Assembly (NCBI GenBank): GCA_903929795.1
Contig: CAIYWC010000037.1
Coordinates: forward strand, 124,001-188,000
From: an uncultured Myxococcales bacterium
GTDB lineage: Bacteria; Myxococcota_A; UBA9042
DNA: 64,000 bases
Direction: 5' to 3'
Part shown: piece after piece, positions 38,842 to 46,641 of the stretch
Numbering within the stretch: the first letter of the stretch is position 1
Layout of the letters: each line of letters opens with the position of its first letter
Notes under the pieces: model-generated
Told to the model about the DNA's origin: nothing
The model's input: only the letters and a program-made list of their open reading frames with translations
Database searches by the model: none
Made by a program: the position numbers and the translations under genes

Positions 38842-39480
38842 TTAAAAATAGTAAGTGACGCCGGCGCCGCCGGAGAAGCCGCCGCGAATGCCGATCAAGA
38901 GGTTCGTGTCCTTGGCCTGATCCAGCGTCGTCGCGGCGGCGTCGGAGCGGGCGAGCGGCGCGCCCAGGTCGATCGTCAGGCCGACGTGGCCGATCAGGCT
39001 GAAGTGGTCGTTGAGAAACACCTCGCCGTGCAGCGGAATTTCCGCGCCAAAGCTCCAGAATCCCGGGTCCATTTCCGTCAGCGCCTGGTTGTTGGGGCGC
39101 AGGTAGATGGAGTAGCTGGTCAGCCGGTACTGCAGCCAGGGCCGCAAGCCGATCGCCAGACTGGCCTTGGGCGCGTCGGCAATCCGGTACAAGAAACCAA
39201 TGGCGGCACGTACTTGCGTCGTATCCGGCCGCGTCACGGTCGCAGGCGAGGGCGTCGTCGCGACGTAGCCCACCAGAAGCTCGACGGCAAAATTCGTGCG
39301 CCAATAGCGAAACGCCGCCATCGGCATCCCTTCGGTCGTCACGAGCATGCCCACGCCGCCCTTGCCTGTCATGTCCCGTGCCTGAACCGGCGACGCAGCC
39401 AGCACCAGCACCGCCAGCAGGGGCAGCCCGGTCAGGAATTGCAGACAGACTTTGGCGTGGCGCACTGGCTTCGCTATCAT
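38842..39480 (-). CDS. Exported beta-barrel envelope protein, unknown
   Basis: A 212-residue protein with a signal peptide (LTGLPLLAVLVLAASPVQA) and alternating beta strands ending in GVTYYF, typical of small outer membrane barrels. No family recognised. It lies 8 bp upstream of trmL on the same strand. Its start codon is only 9 bp away from the start codon of a divergent membrane protein gene, so their promoters must overlap coding sequence. Confidence 0.65.
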   Translation of the reverse strand: MIAKPVRHAKVCLQFLTGLPLLAVLVLAASPVQARDMTGKGGVGMLVTTEGMPMAAFRYWRTNFAVELLVGYVATTPSPATVTRPDTTQVRAAIGFLYRIADAPKASLAIGLRPWLQYRLTSYSIYLRPNNQALTEMDPGFWSFGAEIPLHGEVFLNDHFSLIGHVGLTIDLGAPLARSDAAATTLDQAKDTNLLIGIRGGFSGGAGVTYYF

Positions 39481-39489
39481 CGCGCCGTG

Positions 39490-40227
39490 ATGGTGCGCTT
39501 CTACGCCAAGACCCTCAAGTCTCTGCACGCCTGGCTGCTGCACATTGCGTGGCAGCGGCTGGTTTCCCTGCGCGCGGTGCTGGCGTGGAGCCTGGGGCTG
39601 TGGCTGACGGTCGTGGGGCTGCCGTTCGCGTTTCTCTATCCGGACGAGGGCTTGGACCGCCGCGTCTGCATGGTCCTGGCATTGTTGGCGCCGGTGGGCG
39701 TGCTGGCGGCGGTGCCTTCCGGCGAGGCGCCGGTGCTGCTGGGCGCGGCGCTCGGCGGGTTGGTGCCGATCCTGGTGGCGTGTCCGGCGCTGCACGGCGC
39801 GCGGACGTCGGGCCCGGTCCAAGGTCTGTGGCTGGCGATCGTGCTGCTTGGGCTGGTGCGCGCGGTGTGGAACCACGACGCGCAAGGGCAAAACGAGGCC
39901 GATCTGCGGCGCCTGGCGCGCTTTGGGCAGGGCGGCAAGCTGGCGTTGGCGGACCGGCTTGTGCTGCTGCTGGCGCCGCTGTGGCTGGCGCTGGCGTGGC
40001 GCGTGGGCGACTTGGCGGTGGAACAAGCGGAGGCGGCGCGATCGGCACGGCTGGCCGGCGCAGCGCTGTGCTGGATGGCTGTGCGGCTGGTGCCGGTGCG
40101 CGGCGAATTGCCGGGGCTGGACGCCAGTGGCGGGGTAGGCGATCGTTGGCCGCTGTGGCTCGGGCGGCGGCTGTCCTGGCTGGCGCTGTTTGGCGGGCTG
40201 CTGTGGCTGTGGCATCGGCCGGTCTAG
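39490..40227 (+). CDS. Multi-pass membrane protein, unknown
   Basis: A 245-residue protein with about six to seven hydrophobic helices separated by Arg-rich loops and no recognised domain. The start is uncertain: GTG, ATG and GTG occur in tandem at 39487-39495 and no clear ribosome binding site precedes them. A small membrane protein gene follows 22 bp downstream on the same strand. Confidence 0.6.
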   Translation: MVRFYAKTLKSLHAWLLHIAWQRLVSLRAVLAWSLGLWLTVVGLPFAFLYPDEGLDRRVCMVLALLAPVGVLAAVPSGEAPVLLGAALGGLVPILVACPALHGARTSGPVQGLWLAIVLLGLVRAVWNHDAQGQNEADLRRLARFGQGGKLALADRLVLLLAPLWLALAWRVGDLAVEQAEAARSARLAGAALCWMAVRLVPVRGELPGLDASGGVGDRWPLWLGRRLSWLALFGGLLWLWHRPV

Positions 40228-40249
40228 CCGCAAACCGGGGGAGACGCGC

Positions 40250-40432
40250 ATGGGCAAGCAGGTGATCGCGTGGCTGGGCGTGGCGTTGGCGCTCGGCGCG
40301 CTGTGGCCGCTCGCCCGCGCCCTGGACGCGCTGGCGCTGCGGGATTACCTGGGCGGCGCGCTGCAGCTGGGCCTGACGTGGGTTGTGGCGCGCACGGGCG
40401 TGGAGCTCGCCGCGCTGGGTCGTCGGGCGTGA
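40250..40432 (+). CDS. Small membrane protein, unknown
   Basis: A 60-residue protein with one or two hydrophobic helices (IAWLGVALALGALWPLA and LQLGLTWVVA). GGGGGA lies 7 bp ahead of the ATG, which is the main evidence for it. It is probably translated with the preceding membrane protein gene; its role is unknown. Confidence 0.45.
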   Translation: MGKQVIAWLGVALALGALWPLARALDALALRDYLGGALQLGLTWVVARTGVELAALGRRA

Positions 40433-40516
40433 CCGCCGCGGAGCATTGCCGTCGCTGACCGAAAGCTGGCAGTATGGCACTGCCGCCACGCCAAGCTGGC
40501 GACGTTGGAGTCTTCC

Positions 40517-41560
40517 TTGCACGTCTTGCGTCGCCAGCTGCTGATCGTCGCCGTCTTCGCGAGTGGCGCATGCACGGGCAAGCCCACGACTTTGCAGGAC
40601 AAGGCGATGTCGCCGGTGACTTCCTATCTGGGCGACCAGCCGCTGCCGGCCGGCCCGGTGCTGGGTCACCCCTGGGCCACGCGTGGCTGCAAGCCGGGCC
40701 AACGCGAACCCGACGTGCTGGCGTGCGTGGACGGCGCGGCGATCACCCGTCCGCAGTTCGACGCGGTGCGCACGAGCTACCCCGCGGGCACGCCGCCGCA
40801 GGCGATTGTCGCGGCCCTGGTGGACGAGGAAGTGTTGGCGCACCGCGCGGCGACGACGCTATGGGGCGAATGGCTGCAAGAGCCGCTGCAGCGCCTGATG
40901 GTCGGCCGGCTCCTGGAAGACCAGATGGAGCACAAGCTGGGCCCGGCGCAGATCACCGAGGAGGACGTCAAGCAGGCGTGGACCAACAAGACGATTCGCC
41001 ACACCTACAACCGGCCGGGCGTGTACGCGGTGACGGACGCGCAGATCATCTGCTGTACCGGCGATTTTCGGCAGTGCGGCGACTCGGAGCAGGCGGCGAA
41101 GTGCATCGCTGAGATGGCGCCCACCGCGCGGGCTCTGGCGGCGTACCTGGCGGAAAACCCGCCGGCGACGGCCCAGGAGATGCACGGGCGCGTCGGCCTG
41201 GATCCGCGGTTTGCCAAGGCGGCGGTGGCCGACCTGTCGTTTTTCTATGAGCCCAGCAAGCCGTATTCCGAGCAAAAGGGCTACGTGCTGATGGTCGAGC
41301 CGTTTATCGCTGCGACGCTCAAGCTCAAGCCGGGCGAGCTGACTCGGGAGCCCGTGCGCTCGCCGTTTGGCTGGCACGTGATCCGCCTGGAGAGCGTGGT
41401 GGCGCCGGCGCACAAGGGCCTGGACGACCCGGAAGTGCTGGCGGACCTGAAGAAGAACCTGGTGCCGGCGCTGCGCGACGAGAAAGTGGAGGGTCTGGTG
41501 GGCGAGCTGGGCAAGGCCAGCGGCGTGCAGCTGTACCTCAACGCGTTTGACCTCCAGTAG
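40517..41560 (+). CDS. Parvulin-like (SurA/PrsA-type) envelope lipoprotein
   Basis: A 347-residue protein. The N-terminal hydrophobic signal ends at Cys19 (FASGAC, a non-standard lipobox). A helical SurA-like N-domain contains DGAAITRPQFDAVR and VAALVDEEVLAHRA. The C-terminal segment LKPGELTREPVRSPFGWHVI matches the parvulin rotamase core. It should act as a periplasmic peptidyl-prolyl isomerase or chaperone for envelope proteins. TTG at 40517 is chosen because GGAG lies 6 bp before it; a TTG 12 bp upstream is possible. Convergent with the LamG-like gene, 1 bp apart. Confidence 0.75.
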   Translation: MHVLRRQLLIVAVFASGACTGKPTTLQDKAMSPVTSYLGDQPLPAGPVLGHPWATRGCKPGQREPDVLACVDGAAITRPQFDAVRTSYPAGTPPQAIVAALVDEEVLAHRAATTLWGEWLQEPLQRLMVGRLLEDQMEHKLGPAQITEEDVKQAWTNKTIRHTYNRPGVYAVTDAQIICCTGDFRQCGDSEQAAKCIAEMAPTARALAAYLAENPPATAQEMHGRVGLDPRFAKAAVADLSFFYEPSKPYSEQKGYVLMVEPFIAATLKLKPGELTREPVRSPFGWHVIRLESVVAPAHKGLDDPEVLADLKKNLVPALRDEKVEGLVGELGKASGVQLYLNAFDLQ

Positions 41561-41561
41561 G

Positions 41562-42569
41562 CTACGGACACCACGGCGGCTGTGGATTCGCTTGGCACGC
41601 TGCGTTCAGCGCGCTGTAGCCGTAGCACGCCTCCGGGACAAAAGAGAGCGCGGCATCCCGCTTGATCGGCGTGCCATTGGCCTGCAGCGTGATCTGATCG
41701 GCATCGAGCTTGTTCGCGCTCGCGTCGTTCAGGAATCGCCCGGGTGCCATCGGGTCCATGTGGTAGAGCGCCACCGTTCCCGGCGTGTCGGCGCTGTAGC
41801 GGCGGGCCAGCGGCGTCGTGGCGACGTCGGGCCCCAGGGCGGCGCGCACCTCGTCCAGCACCCCGTCAAAGGGCTCCGAGAGCACGGCTCCGGTCACGGC
41901 ATCGCGCACGGGCACCTGGCCAAACAACAGCCACGCGGTCGGGTCAAACGCCGGCGGCGTCTTGCCAAACGCCTTGTCGCCCGCCGTCAGCGCCGCACCG
42001 TCCAGCGAAGCGTTGATGTCACCGTCCTTGGCATTCCAGACGCAGCGCAGATGATGCCAGGTGTTCAGCGCCACGCTCGGGCCGATCGACGTCGACTTGG
42101 TGACTTTTTCCAGGCCGCAAAACGCCACCGTGCTGCCGCTGCCGGACGGCGCGACGCCCATGGAAAATGCCAGCGATGTTCCAGCTTTGGCGCCCGGAAC
42201 GCCGATGACCAGAAAGGGTGCCGGCAGCTTTTGCGGCGCAGTCTGCAGCTCAAACCATGCCTCCACCGACCAATTCTGCTTGTCGTCGAACTGCAGCGGG
42301 CCCAGCGTCGTCAAGCCCGCCAGTGATTTCGCGTCCTTGCAGTCCAGCGCGGTCCGCACCTGGCACTTGTCGCAGGCGTCGCAGCTGTCGGTGTTGCCAT
42401 CGTCGCAGGTCTCGTTCTCGCTCGGGTCGGTGACGCCATTGCCGCACAGGGGCCCGCCGGTGGCTGCCGTCGCCGCCTCCACTTTGGCGTGCAAGGCGTC
42501 GTCGGAGAGGGTGTCCGGTAGACAGCCGGAAACGGCTAAAATCATCAATAATGCCAAGAGGTTTCGCAT
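41562..42569 (-). CDS. Lipoprotein with myxo cysteine-rich repeat and LamG-like domain
   Basis: A 335-residue lipoprotein: lipobox VSGC with Cys16, then one DUF4215/myxo-type cysteine repeat (CGNGVTDPSENETCDDGN with DSCDACDKC). The following 200 residues resemble a concanavalin A/LamG sandwich (WSVEAWFELQ, NTWHHLRCVWN, FDGVLDEVRAALG). It is likely a surface binding protein. Its ATG overlaps the stop of the preceding TPR gene (TGATG), so the two are coupled. Confidence 0.8.
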   Translation of the reverse strand: MRNLLALLMILAVSGCLPDTLSDDALHAKVEAATAATGGPLCGNGVTDPSENETCDDGNTDSCDACDKCQVRTALDCKDAKSLAGLTTLGPLQFDDKQNWSVEAWFELQTAPQKLPAPFLVIGVPGAKAGTSLAFSMGVAPSGSGSTVAFCGLEKVTKSTSIGPSVALNTWHHLRCVWNAKDGDINASLDGAALTAGDKAFGKTPPAFDPTAWLLFGQVPVRDAVTGAVLSEPFDGVLDEVRAALGPDVATTPLARRYSADTPGTVALYHMDPMAPGRFLNDASANKLDADQITLQANGTPIKRDAALSFVPEACYGYSALNAACQANPQPPWCP

Positions 42570-43483
42570 CAGAAGCGACCTCCCCACGCCAGACCAGCGG
42601 CGTCCGGCGCCACGGTCGGGATCAGCCAGCCCGCCGCCTTGGCGGGTGCCTCCGCCGCCTTGCCGCTGCCCGGTCCCCACAAGCGCCAAGCGCCCCAGCC
42701 CGCGAGGCCAAGACCGACGACGCCGATGACCGCCGATCCGCCGCGGCTCGATTGCGCCGAGGCGACCTGCTGCTTATAGCTCGCCTCCGCGCCAAGCACG
42801 GAAAAATCCATGGCATTTGCCCGGTTGATCGCGTTCGCTGCGCCCGCCCAGCCCAGCACGCCGATCAGCGCCAGCGTGTCGCCGCCGGCAAAAAGCGCCC
42901 AATCGAGCCAATTGGACCGCTTGGGTTCCGGCGCCGCTGGCTCTGTCCCTGCCGCGGCGGCTGGCTTGGCGTCCCCCGGCTTGGCGGTCGCGACCGCAGC
43001 CTCGCCAGACGTGACGTCCGCGGGTTTGGTGACCGGCGGTTTTTCTTCGGCTGCCGGCACCGGTTCCGGGTGGTTGGCTGCCGCACCCGCGGCGATGGCT
43101 GATAACTGTGCGTGATCATGGGCAATTCTTTCGTTGGCTTCACGGCGCCCGTCCGCGGGCGTGTCGGTCAACTGGACGTACTGCTCAAACAGCGCGATCG
43201 CCTTGGCATACAGCTTGGCCTCCTCATAGGCCCGCGCGGCGTTGAACAGCGTCGCGGGCTTGCGGCTGATGGCGAAGGCTTGCAGGTAGCTGGCTGCGGC
43301 TTCTTCAAACAGGGCGCTCTTGAAAAACGCTTTCGCTTCAATGACTTTTGCTTCAGCGCGCTCGGTTTCCTCGGTGCGTACGTCCGCCGCCCAGGCGCTC
43401 GCGGGGCCGATGGAGAGGCACAGGATCGCAGCGAACAGCTGCAGCATCCGGGAACGACGGGGCTGGGTCGCGGATCTCGTCAT
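42569..43483 (-). CDS. Exported TPR-type protein with a C-terminal membrane segment
   Basis: A 304-residue protein with a signal peptide (LQLFAAILCLSIGPASAWA), two TPR-like helical repeats (FFKSALFEEAAASYLQAF and AYEEAKLYAKAIALFEQYV), an Ala/Pro/Lys linker, and hydrophobic segments at about residues 193-210 and 247-265. Arrangement suggests an envelope scaffold. An inner ATG at 43447 would give a shorter signal and is also possible. It is the first gene of a pair with the LamG-like lipoprotein. Confidence 0.7.
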   Translation of the reverse strand: MTRSATQPRRSRMLQLFAAILCLSIGPASAWAADVRTEETERAEAKVIEAKAFFKSALFEEAAASYLQAFAISRKPATLFNAARAYEEAKLYAKAIALFEQYVQLTDTPADGRREANERIAHDHAQLSAIAAGAAANHPEPVPAAEEKPPVTKPADVTSGEAAVATAKPGDAKPAAAAGTEPAAPEPKRSNWLDWALFAGGDTLALIGVLGWAGAANAINRANAMDFSVLGAEASYKQQVASAQSSRGGSAVIGVVGLGLAGWGAWRLWGPGSGKAAEAPAKAAGWLIPTVAPDAAGLAWGGRF

Positions 43484-43566
43484 GGCGCGATGCTGGCGGG
43501 AGCGCGCGGCGCCGTCAAGGTGCACGGTTGGCGGGCAGTGGATCAGCTTGAATTCGCCCGGTCGGG

Positions 43567-43661
43567 TTTCGAAACGGGTCCGTATGTCGCGGCGCGGCAA
43601 CGGAAAGAGGGCGGTGCGCCTCGTCCAGCTCAGGGCAAGGAGGTGCGCACTTCCGCGCACC
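43567..43661. repeat. Dispersed intergenic element, copy C
   Basis: Starts TTTCGAAACG-NNNN-CGT at 43567, a two-position variant of copies A and B, and 67 bp later has the perfect hairpin GGTGCGC-ACTTCC-GCGCACC (43642-43661). The shared GCTCAGGGC lies just before, as in copy B. Confidence 0.45.
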
Positions 43662-43754
43662 GGAGTGCCGAGGTGAACAAAAGCCGATCCAACCAGGCCA
43701 CGACGTGTGGGTGAATGAAAGCCGCCGCTCAGGCGTTCCACATGCAGGACGCCG

Positions 43755-43782
43755 TTGACACGGGCCGCGACACACAGACAAT
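43755..43782 (+). promoter_or_regulatory. Predicted sigma-70-like promoter
   Basis: TTGACA (43755-43760), a 16-bp spacer and GACAAT (43777-43782), about 57 bp before the ATG at 43839. The -35 is a perfect consensus and the -10 matches four of six positions. Confidence 0.5.
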
Positions 43783-43838
43783 GCGCGCGCCGGTGCCGGC
43801 ATCGTCCCGCCCACTTTGTAACCCGAAAGAGAGGACCC

Positions 43839-44249
43839 ATGCGCAAGATTCTGCTGACTTTTTGCCTAAGCTTCATCGCCGCCGCCCCTGCGCTGGCCCA
43901 AGAGAAGCAGTACTCCGTCCATGCGCCAAACGTGGCGATCAAGTCGGGCGGTCAGGCCACTGCGACCGTGACGATCAAGGCGGGCGCGGGATTTCATTTC
44001 AACAAGGAGTTTCCGGCGAAATTCACTGTGGAATCAACGGCGTTTGCCAAGTCGTCCAAGGAAATACTGACGGCCAAGGCGGGCGACGTGAAAGTCACGG
44101 GCAACGACGGCATTGTCACGATTCCGCTGCAGGCGCTGGCCGCCGGCACCGGACCCGTCACCGTCACCGGCAACTTCAGCATTTGCAGCGCGGAACAGTG
44201 CTACATGTTGCGCGGCGAGAAGCTGACGCTGCAGGTCGCCGTCAAGTAA
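43839..44249 (+). CDS. Exported DsbD-N-like/thiol-redox related protein
   Basis: A 136-residue exported protein with a signal peptide (RKILLTFCLSFIAAAPALA). The sequence GFHFNKEFPAKF and the end ICSAEQCYMLRGEKLTLQV resemble the N-terminal domain of DsbD, including its paired cysteines (CxxxxC). It may accept electrons in the periplasm or be a domain-only relative. GAGAGGA lies ahead of the ATG. Confidence 0.65.
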   Translation: MRKILLTFCLSFIAAAPALAQEKQYSVHAPNVAIKSGGQATATVTIKAGAGFHFNKEFPAKFTVESTAFAKSSKEILTAKAGDVKVTGNDGIVTIPLQALAAGTGPVTVTGNFSICSAEQCYMLRGEKLTLQVAVK

Positions 44250-44394
44250 GCATCGCGCGTCGACCGGCTCCAGAGCACGCCGCGGCCGTTGGTGCGCCAG
44301 TCCGGCGCCCACGTGCGCGCCCGCCTGCCCGCGTCCCGCGACACAATCACGTAAAATCAGCTGGCAAAAATGCGCGGCGCCATCGCGGTTGTGC

Positions 44395-44486
44395 TTGACT
44401 GCAGTTGCCTGTCGTGTACACTGTACACAACACGACGGAATTGTGCCGTCGATACCAATAATTCGGTATAGTTAATTGTGTACAAT
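44395..44486. promoter_or_regulatory. Promoter with four consecutive dyads upstream of the DUF2141-TetR operon
   Basis: A -35 TTGACT (44395) and -10 TACACT (44417) are separated by 16 bp. The -10 is inside a perfect 15-bp palindrome GTGTACACTGTACAC (44414-44428). Next come a CGACGG/CCGTCG stem (44433-44451), an ATACC/GGTAT stem (44452-44469) and ATTGT-GT-ACAAT (44475-44486). TetR regulators commonly bind such palindromes over promoters, and a TetR gene ends this operon. Confidence 0.55.
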
Positions 44487-44512
44487 GTCGCATTCTTCGG
44501 ATGGAGGCCACC

Positions 44513-44950
44513 ATGTCCACCAAGTTCCTCGCCGCACTGACCGCATTGCTGGCCAGCGCCAGCTTCGCCGCCGACCCGGACGTGCTGACCATCCAGGTCA
44601 GCGGCGCCCACAGCGATTCCGGCCACATCGGCTGCGCGTTGTTCCGCAGCGCCGTCGGCTTTCCATTTGGCGACGCCCACGCGATGCGCCTGCAGGACGT
44701 CGCGATCGCCCACGGCCGCGCAACGTGCACCTTCACCGGACTGCCCGCCGGCGCATACGCCATCGCCGTGATGCACGACGAGAACAACAACGCCAAGCTG
44801 GACACCAATTTTTTGGGCATCCCGACCGAGGGCTTCGGCTTCTCCAACAACGCCAAAGCCCACACGTTTTCACCAGCGTCGTTTGACGAAGCACGCTTGA
44901 GCTACGCCGGCGGCCTGGTGGCGCAGGCCGTCGCGCTCACCTATCGTTGA
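44513..44950 (+). CDS. DUF2141 exported protein
   Basis: A 145-residue exported protein with a short signal peptide (LTALLASASFAA) and the DUF2141 pattern: GCALFRSAVGFPFG, CTFTGLPAGAYAIAVMHDENNNAKLDTNFLGIP and GFGFSNNA. The family is periplasmic and of unknown function. GGAGG precedes the ATG at a good spacing. It opens a cluster with a quinone reductase and a TetR regulator. Confidence 0.85.
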   Translation: MSTKFLAALTALLASASFAADPDVLTIQVSGAHSDSGHIGCALFRSAVGFPFGDAHAMRLQDVAIAHGRATCTFTGLPAGAYAIAVMHDENNNAKLDTNFLGIPTEGFGFSNNAKAHTFSPASFDEARLSYAGGLVAQAVALTYR

Positions 44951-44969
44951 ACCGAGCGAGAGGTCCGCC

Positions 44970-45548
44970 ATGAAGAACATCCTGATTATCCTCGGTCATC
45001 CGCGCAAGGACAGCCTGTGCGGCGCGCTGGCGACCGGCTATGCCGATGCCGCCAAGGCTGCCGGTGCCGACGTCCGCACGCTGGTGCTGGCCGACCTGCA
45101 CTTTGACCCGGTGCTGCACAACGGCTACGCCCAGATCCAGCCGCTGGAGCCGGACCTGCTCGCGGCGCAAGCGGACGTGATGTGGGCGCAGCACCTCGTG
45201 TTTGTCTATCCGAACTGGTGGGGCACGTTTCCGGCGCTGCTCAAGGGCTTTTTTGACCGCGCGTTCCTGCCTGGTTTCGCGTTCAAGTACCGCGCCGACT
45301 CGCCGCTGTGTGACAAGTTGCTGGCCGGCCGCACCGGCCGCGTGCTGGTGACCATGGACTCGCCCGGCTGGTACTACCGCTGGCTGGTCGGAGCGCCAGG
45401 CGACAAGCAAATCCGCAATAGCATTCTCGGGTTCTGTGGCGTGAAGCCGGTGCGCATTCGGCACATGGGCCCGGTCCGCAACGCGACCGACGCCCAGCGC
45501 GCGCGCTGGATCGCCACCGCGCGCGACCTGGGCCGCAGCGACGTTTGA
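44970..45548 (+). CDS. Flavodoxin-like NAD(P)H:quinone reductase (MdaB/KefF type)
   Basis: A 192-residue flavin reductase of the NQO/KefF fold: FMN-binding GHPRKDSL near the N-terminus, VYPNWWGTFPALLKGFFDR in the middle and a conserved DSPGWYYRW block. It probably reduces quinones or electrophiles by two electrons, limiting oxidative stress. ATG has GAGAGG upstream and is 19 bp after the DUF2141 gene. Confidence 0.9.
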   Translation: MKNILIILGHPRKDSLCGALATGYADAAKAAGADVRTLVLADLHFDPVLHNGYAQIQPLEPDLLAAQADVMWAQHLVFVYPNWWGTFPALLKGFFDRAFLPGFAFKYRADSPLCDKLLAGRTGRVLVTMDSPGWYYRWLVGAPGDKQIRNSILGFCGVKPVRIRHMGPVRNATDAQRARWIATARDLGRSDV

Positions 45549-45579
45549 CGGCGGTCTCGTCCGGGCATAGGGTCTGCGT

Positions 45580-46149
45580 ATGAGCCACAGCACCAAGGAC
45601 CGCATCCTGGACGCCGCCCGCGATCTCTTCGTCGAGCGCGGCGAGGCGGCCGTGACCATGCGCGCCGTGGCCGGGCTGGCCGGTGTCTCGACGATGGCCG
45701 CCTACCGACATTTCCCCAACCGCGAAGCGCTGTTGCTGGCGGTCATGGAGCACGGTCACGACAAGTTCCTGGCCGCCATGAGCCGCGCGCTGTCGGCCGC
45801 CGTTCCGCTGCAGCGGCTGACCGCCAGCGGCGACGCTTACCTGGAATTTGCGCTGGCCAACCCGCGCGACTACGAGCTGATGTTCCTGAGGCCCGCGCAG
45901 GTCGACCTGACGTGTGCGCCGCTGGCTTGGCGCGACGCGGCAACGTTCAGGTTCCTGGTCGATCGCGTCGCCGAATGCATGGCGGCGGGTACGCTGCACG
46001 GCGACGATCCGGAGCTGCTGGCGTTCTCGATCTGGGCACTGGTGCACGGCATGGTCGCGCTCTACCTGACGCACAAGCTGGCGGCGGATGAGCCGACGTT
46101 TCGCGCGCTGTATCGGCGTGCGCTGACCCACGCGCTCGCGCGGGCTTGA
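45580..46149 (+). CDS. TetR-family transcriptional regulator
   Basis: A 189-residue regulator. Residues 1-55 form the helix-turn-helix domain (DRILDAARDLFVERG, VTMRAVAGLAGVSTMAAYRH, PNREALLLAV). The C-terminal ligand domain resembles the WHG/TetR_C_13 type (LVHGMVALYL). It sits 31 bp after the quinone reductase gene and likely controls the operon from the dyads at 44414-44486, with an electrophile or quinone as a possible inducer; the inducer is inferred. Confidence 0.9.
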   Translation: MSHSTKDRILDAARDLFVERGEAAVTMRAVAGLAGVSTMAAYRHFPNREALLLAVMEHGHDKFLAAMSRALSAAVPLQRLTASGDAYLEFALANPRDYELMFLRPAQVDLTCAPLAWRDAATFRFLVDRVAECMAAGTLHGDDPELLAFSIWALVHGMVALYLTHKLAADEPTFRALYRRALTHALARA

Positions 46150-46183
46150 ACGCCGACCGCCATTGTGTGCTAGCCTGCGCGCC

Positions 46184-46625
46184 GCGAGCAGCAGGCAGCC
46201 AGGTGGCCGCTGGCTGGCTTGACCAGACAGAGGAAAGTCCGGGCTCCACAGGGCAGGATGCTGGCTAACGGCCAGCGGGAGTGATCCCAGGGAACAGTGC
46301 CACAGAAAGCAAACCGCGTCCCTGATTTCGCAAGAAATCCGCGGCGTAAGGGTGAAAGCGTGCGGCAAGAGCGCACGGTTTGCGATGGTGACATCGCTCA
46401 CGGCAAACCCCATCTGGAGCAAGGTCCGGGTTGGCAGACGCGTTCTGTCGGCCCATCGCAGGTGTACGCCGGGGTGCAAATCCCGGCTGGAGGGCGGCTC
46501 GCCCGAGCCTGCGGGTAGACCGCTTGACGGCGCTGGCAACAGCGTCCGCAGACGAATGGTCACCACCGGCAGCCCGGCAACGGGCGGTCGGGACAGAACC
46601 CGGCTTACGGCTGGCTGCTGCTCGC
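46184..46625 (+). ncRNA. rnpB: RNase P RNA (bacterial type A)
   Basis: The catalytic RNA of RNase P, which matures tRNA 5' ends. Conserved blocks are clear: GAGGAAAGTCCGGGCTCC near 46231, ACAGAAAGCAAACCGC, GGGTGAAAGCGTGCGGCAAG near 46350, and the 3' GGACAGAACCCGGCTTA. The 5' GCGAGCAGCAGGCAGCC pairs with the 3' GGCTGGCTGCTGCTCGC to make helix P1, which sets the ends. The length of about 440 nt is rather long for type A. It is followed within about 16 bp by aroA and has no visible terminator. Confidence 0.95.
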
Positions 46626-46641
46626 ACCTGACGCCAGCTGT

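Larger units (their letters stand above)
43484..43838. other. Divergent intergenic region with a promoter and a repeat copy
   Basis: 355 bp without a gene, between divergently oriented start codons. It holds repeat copy C (43567-43661) and a sigma-70-like promoter at 43755-43782 aimed at the DsbD-N-like gene. Nothing else could be identified. Confidence 0.7.
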
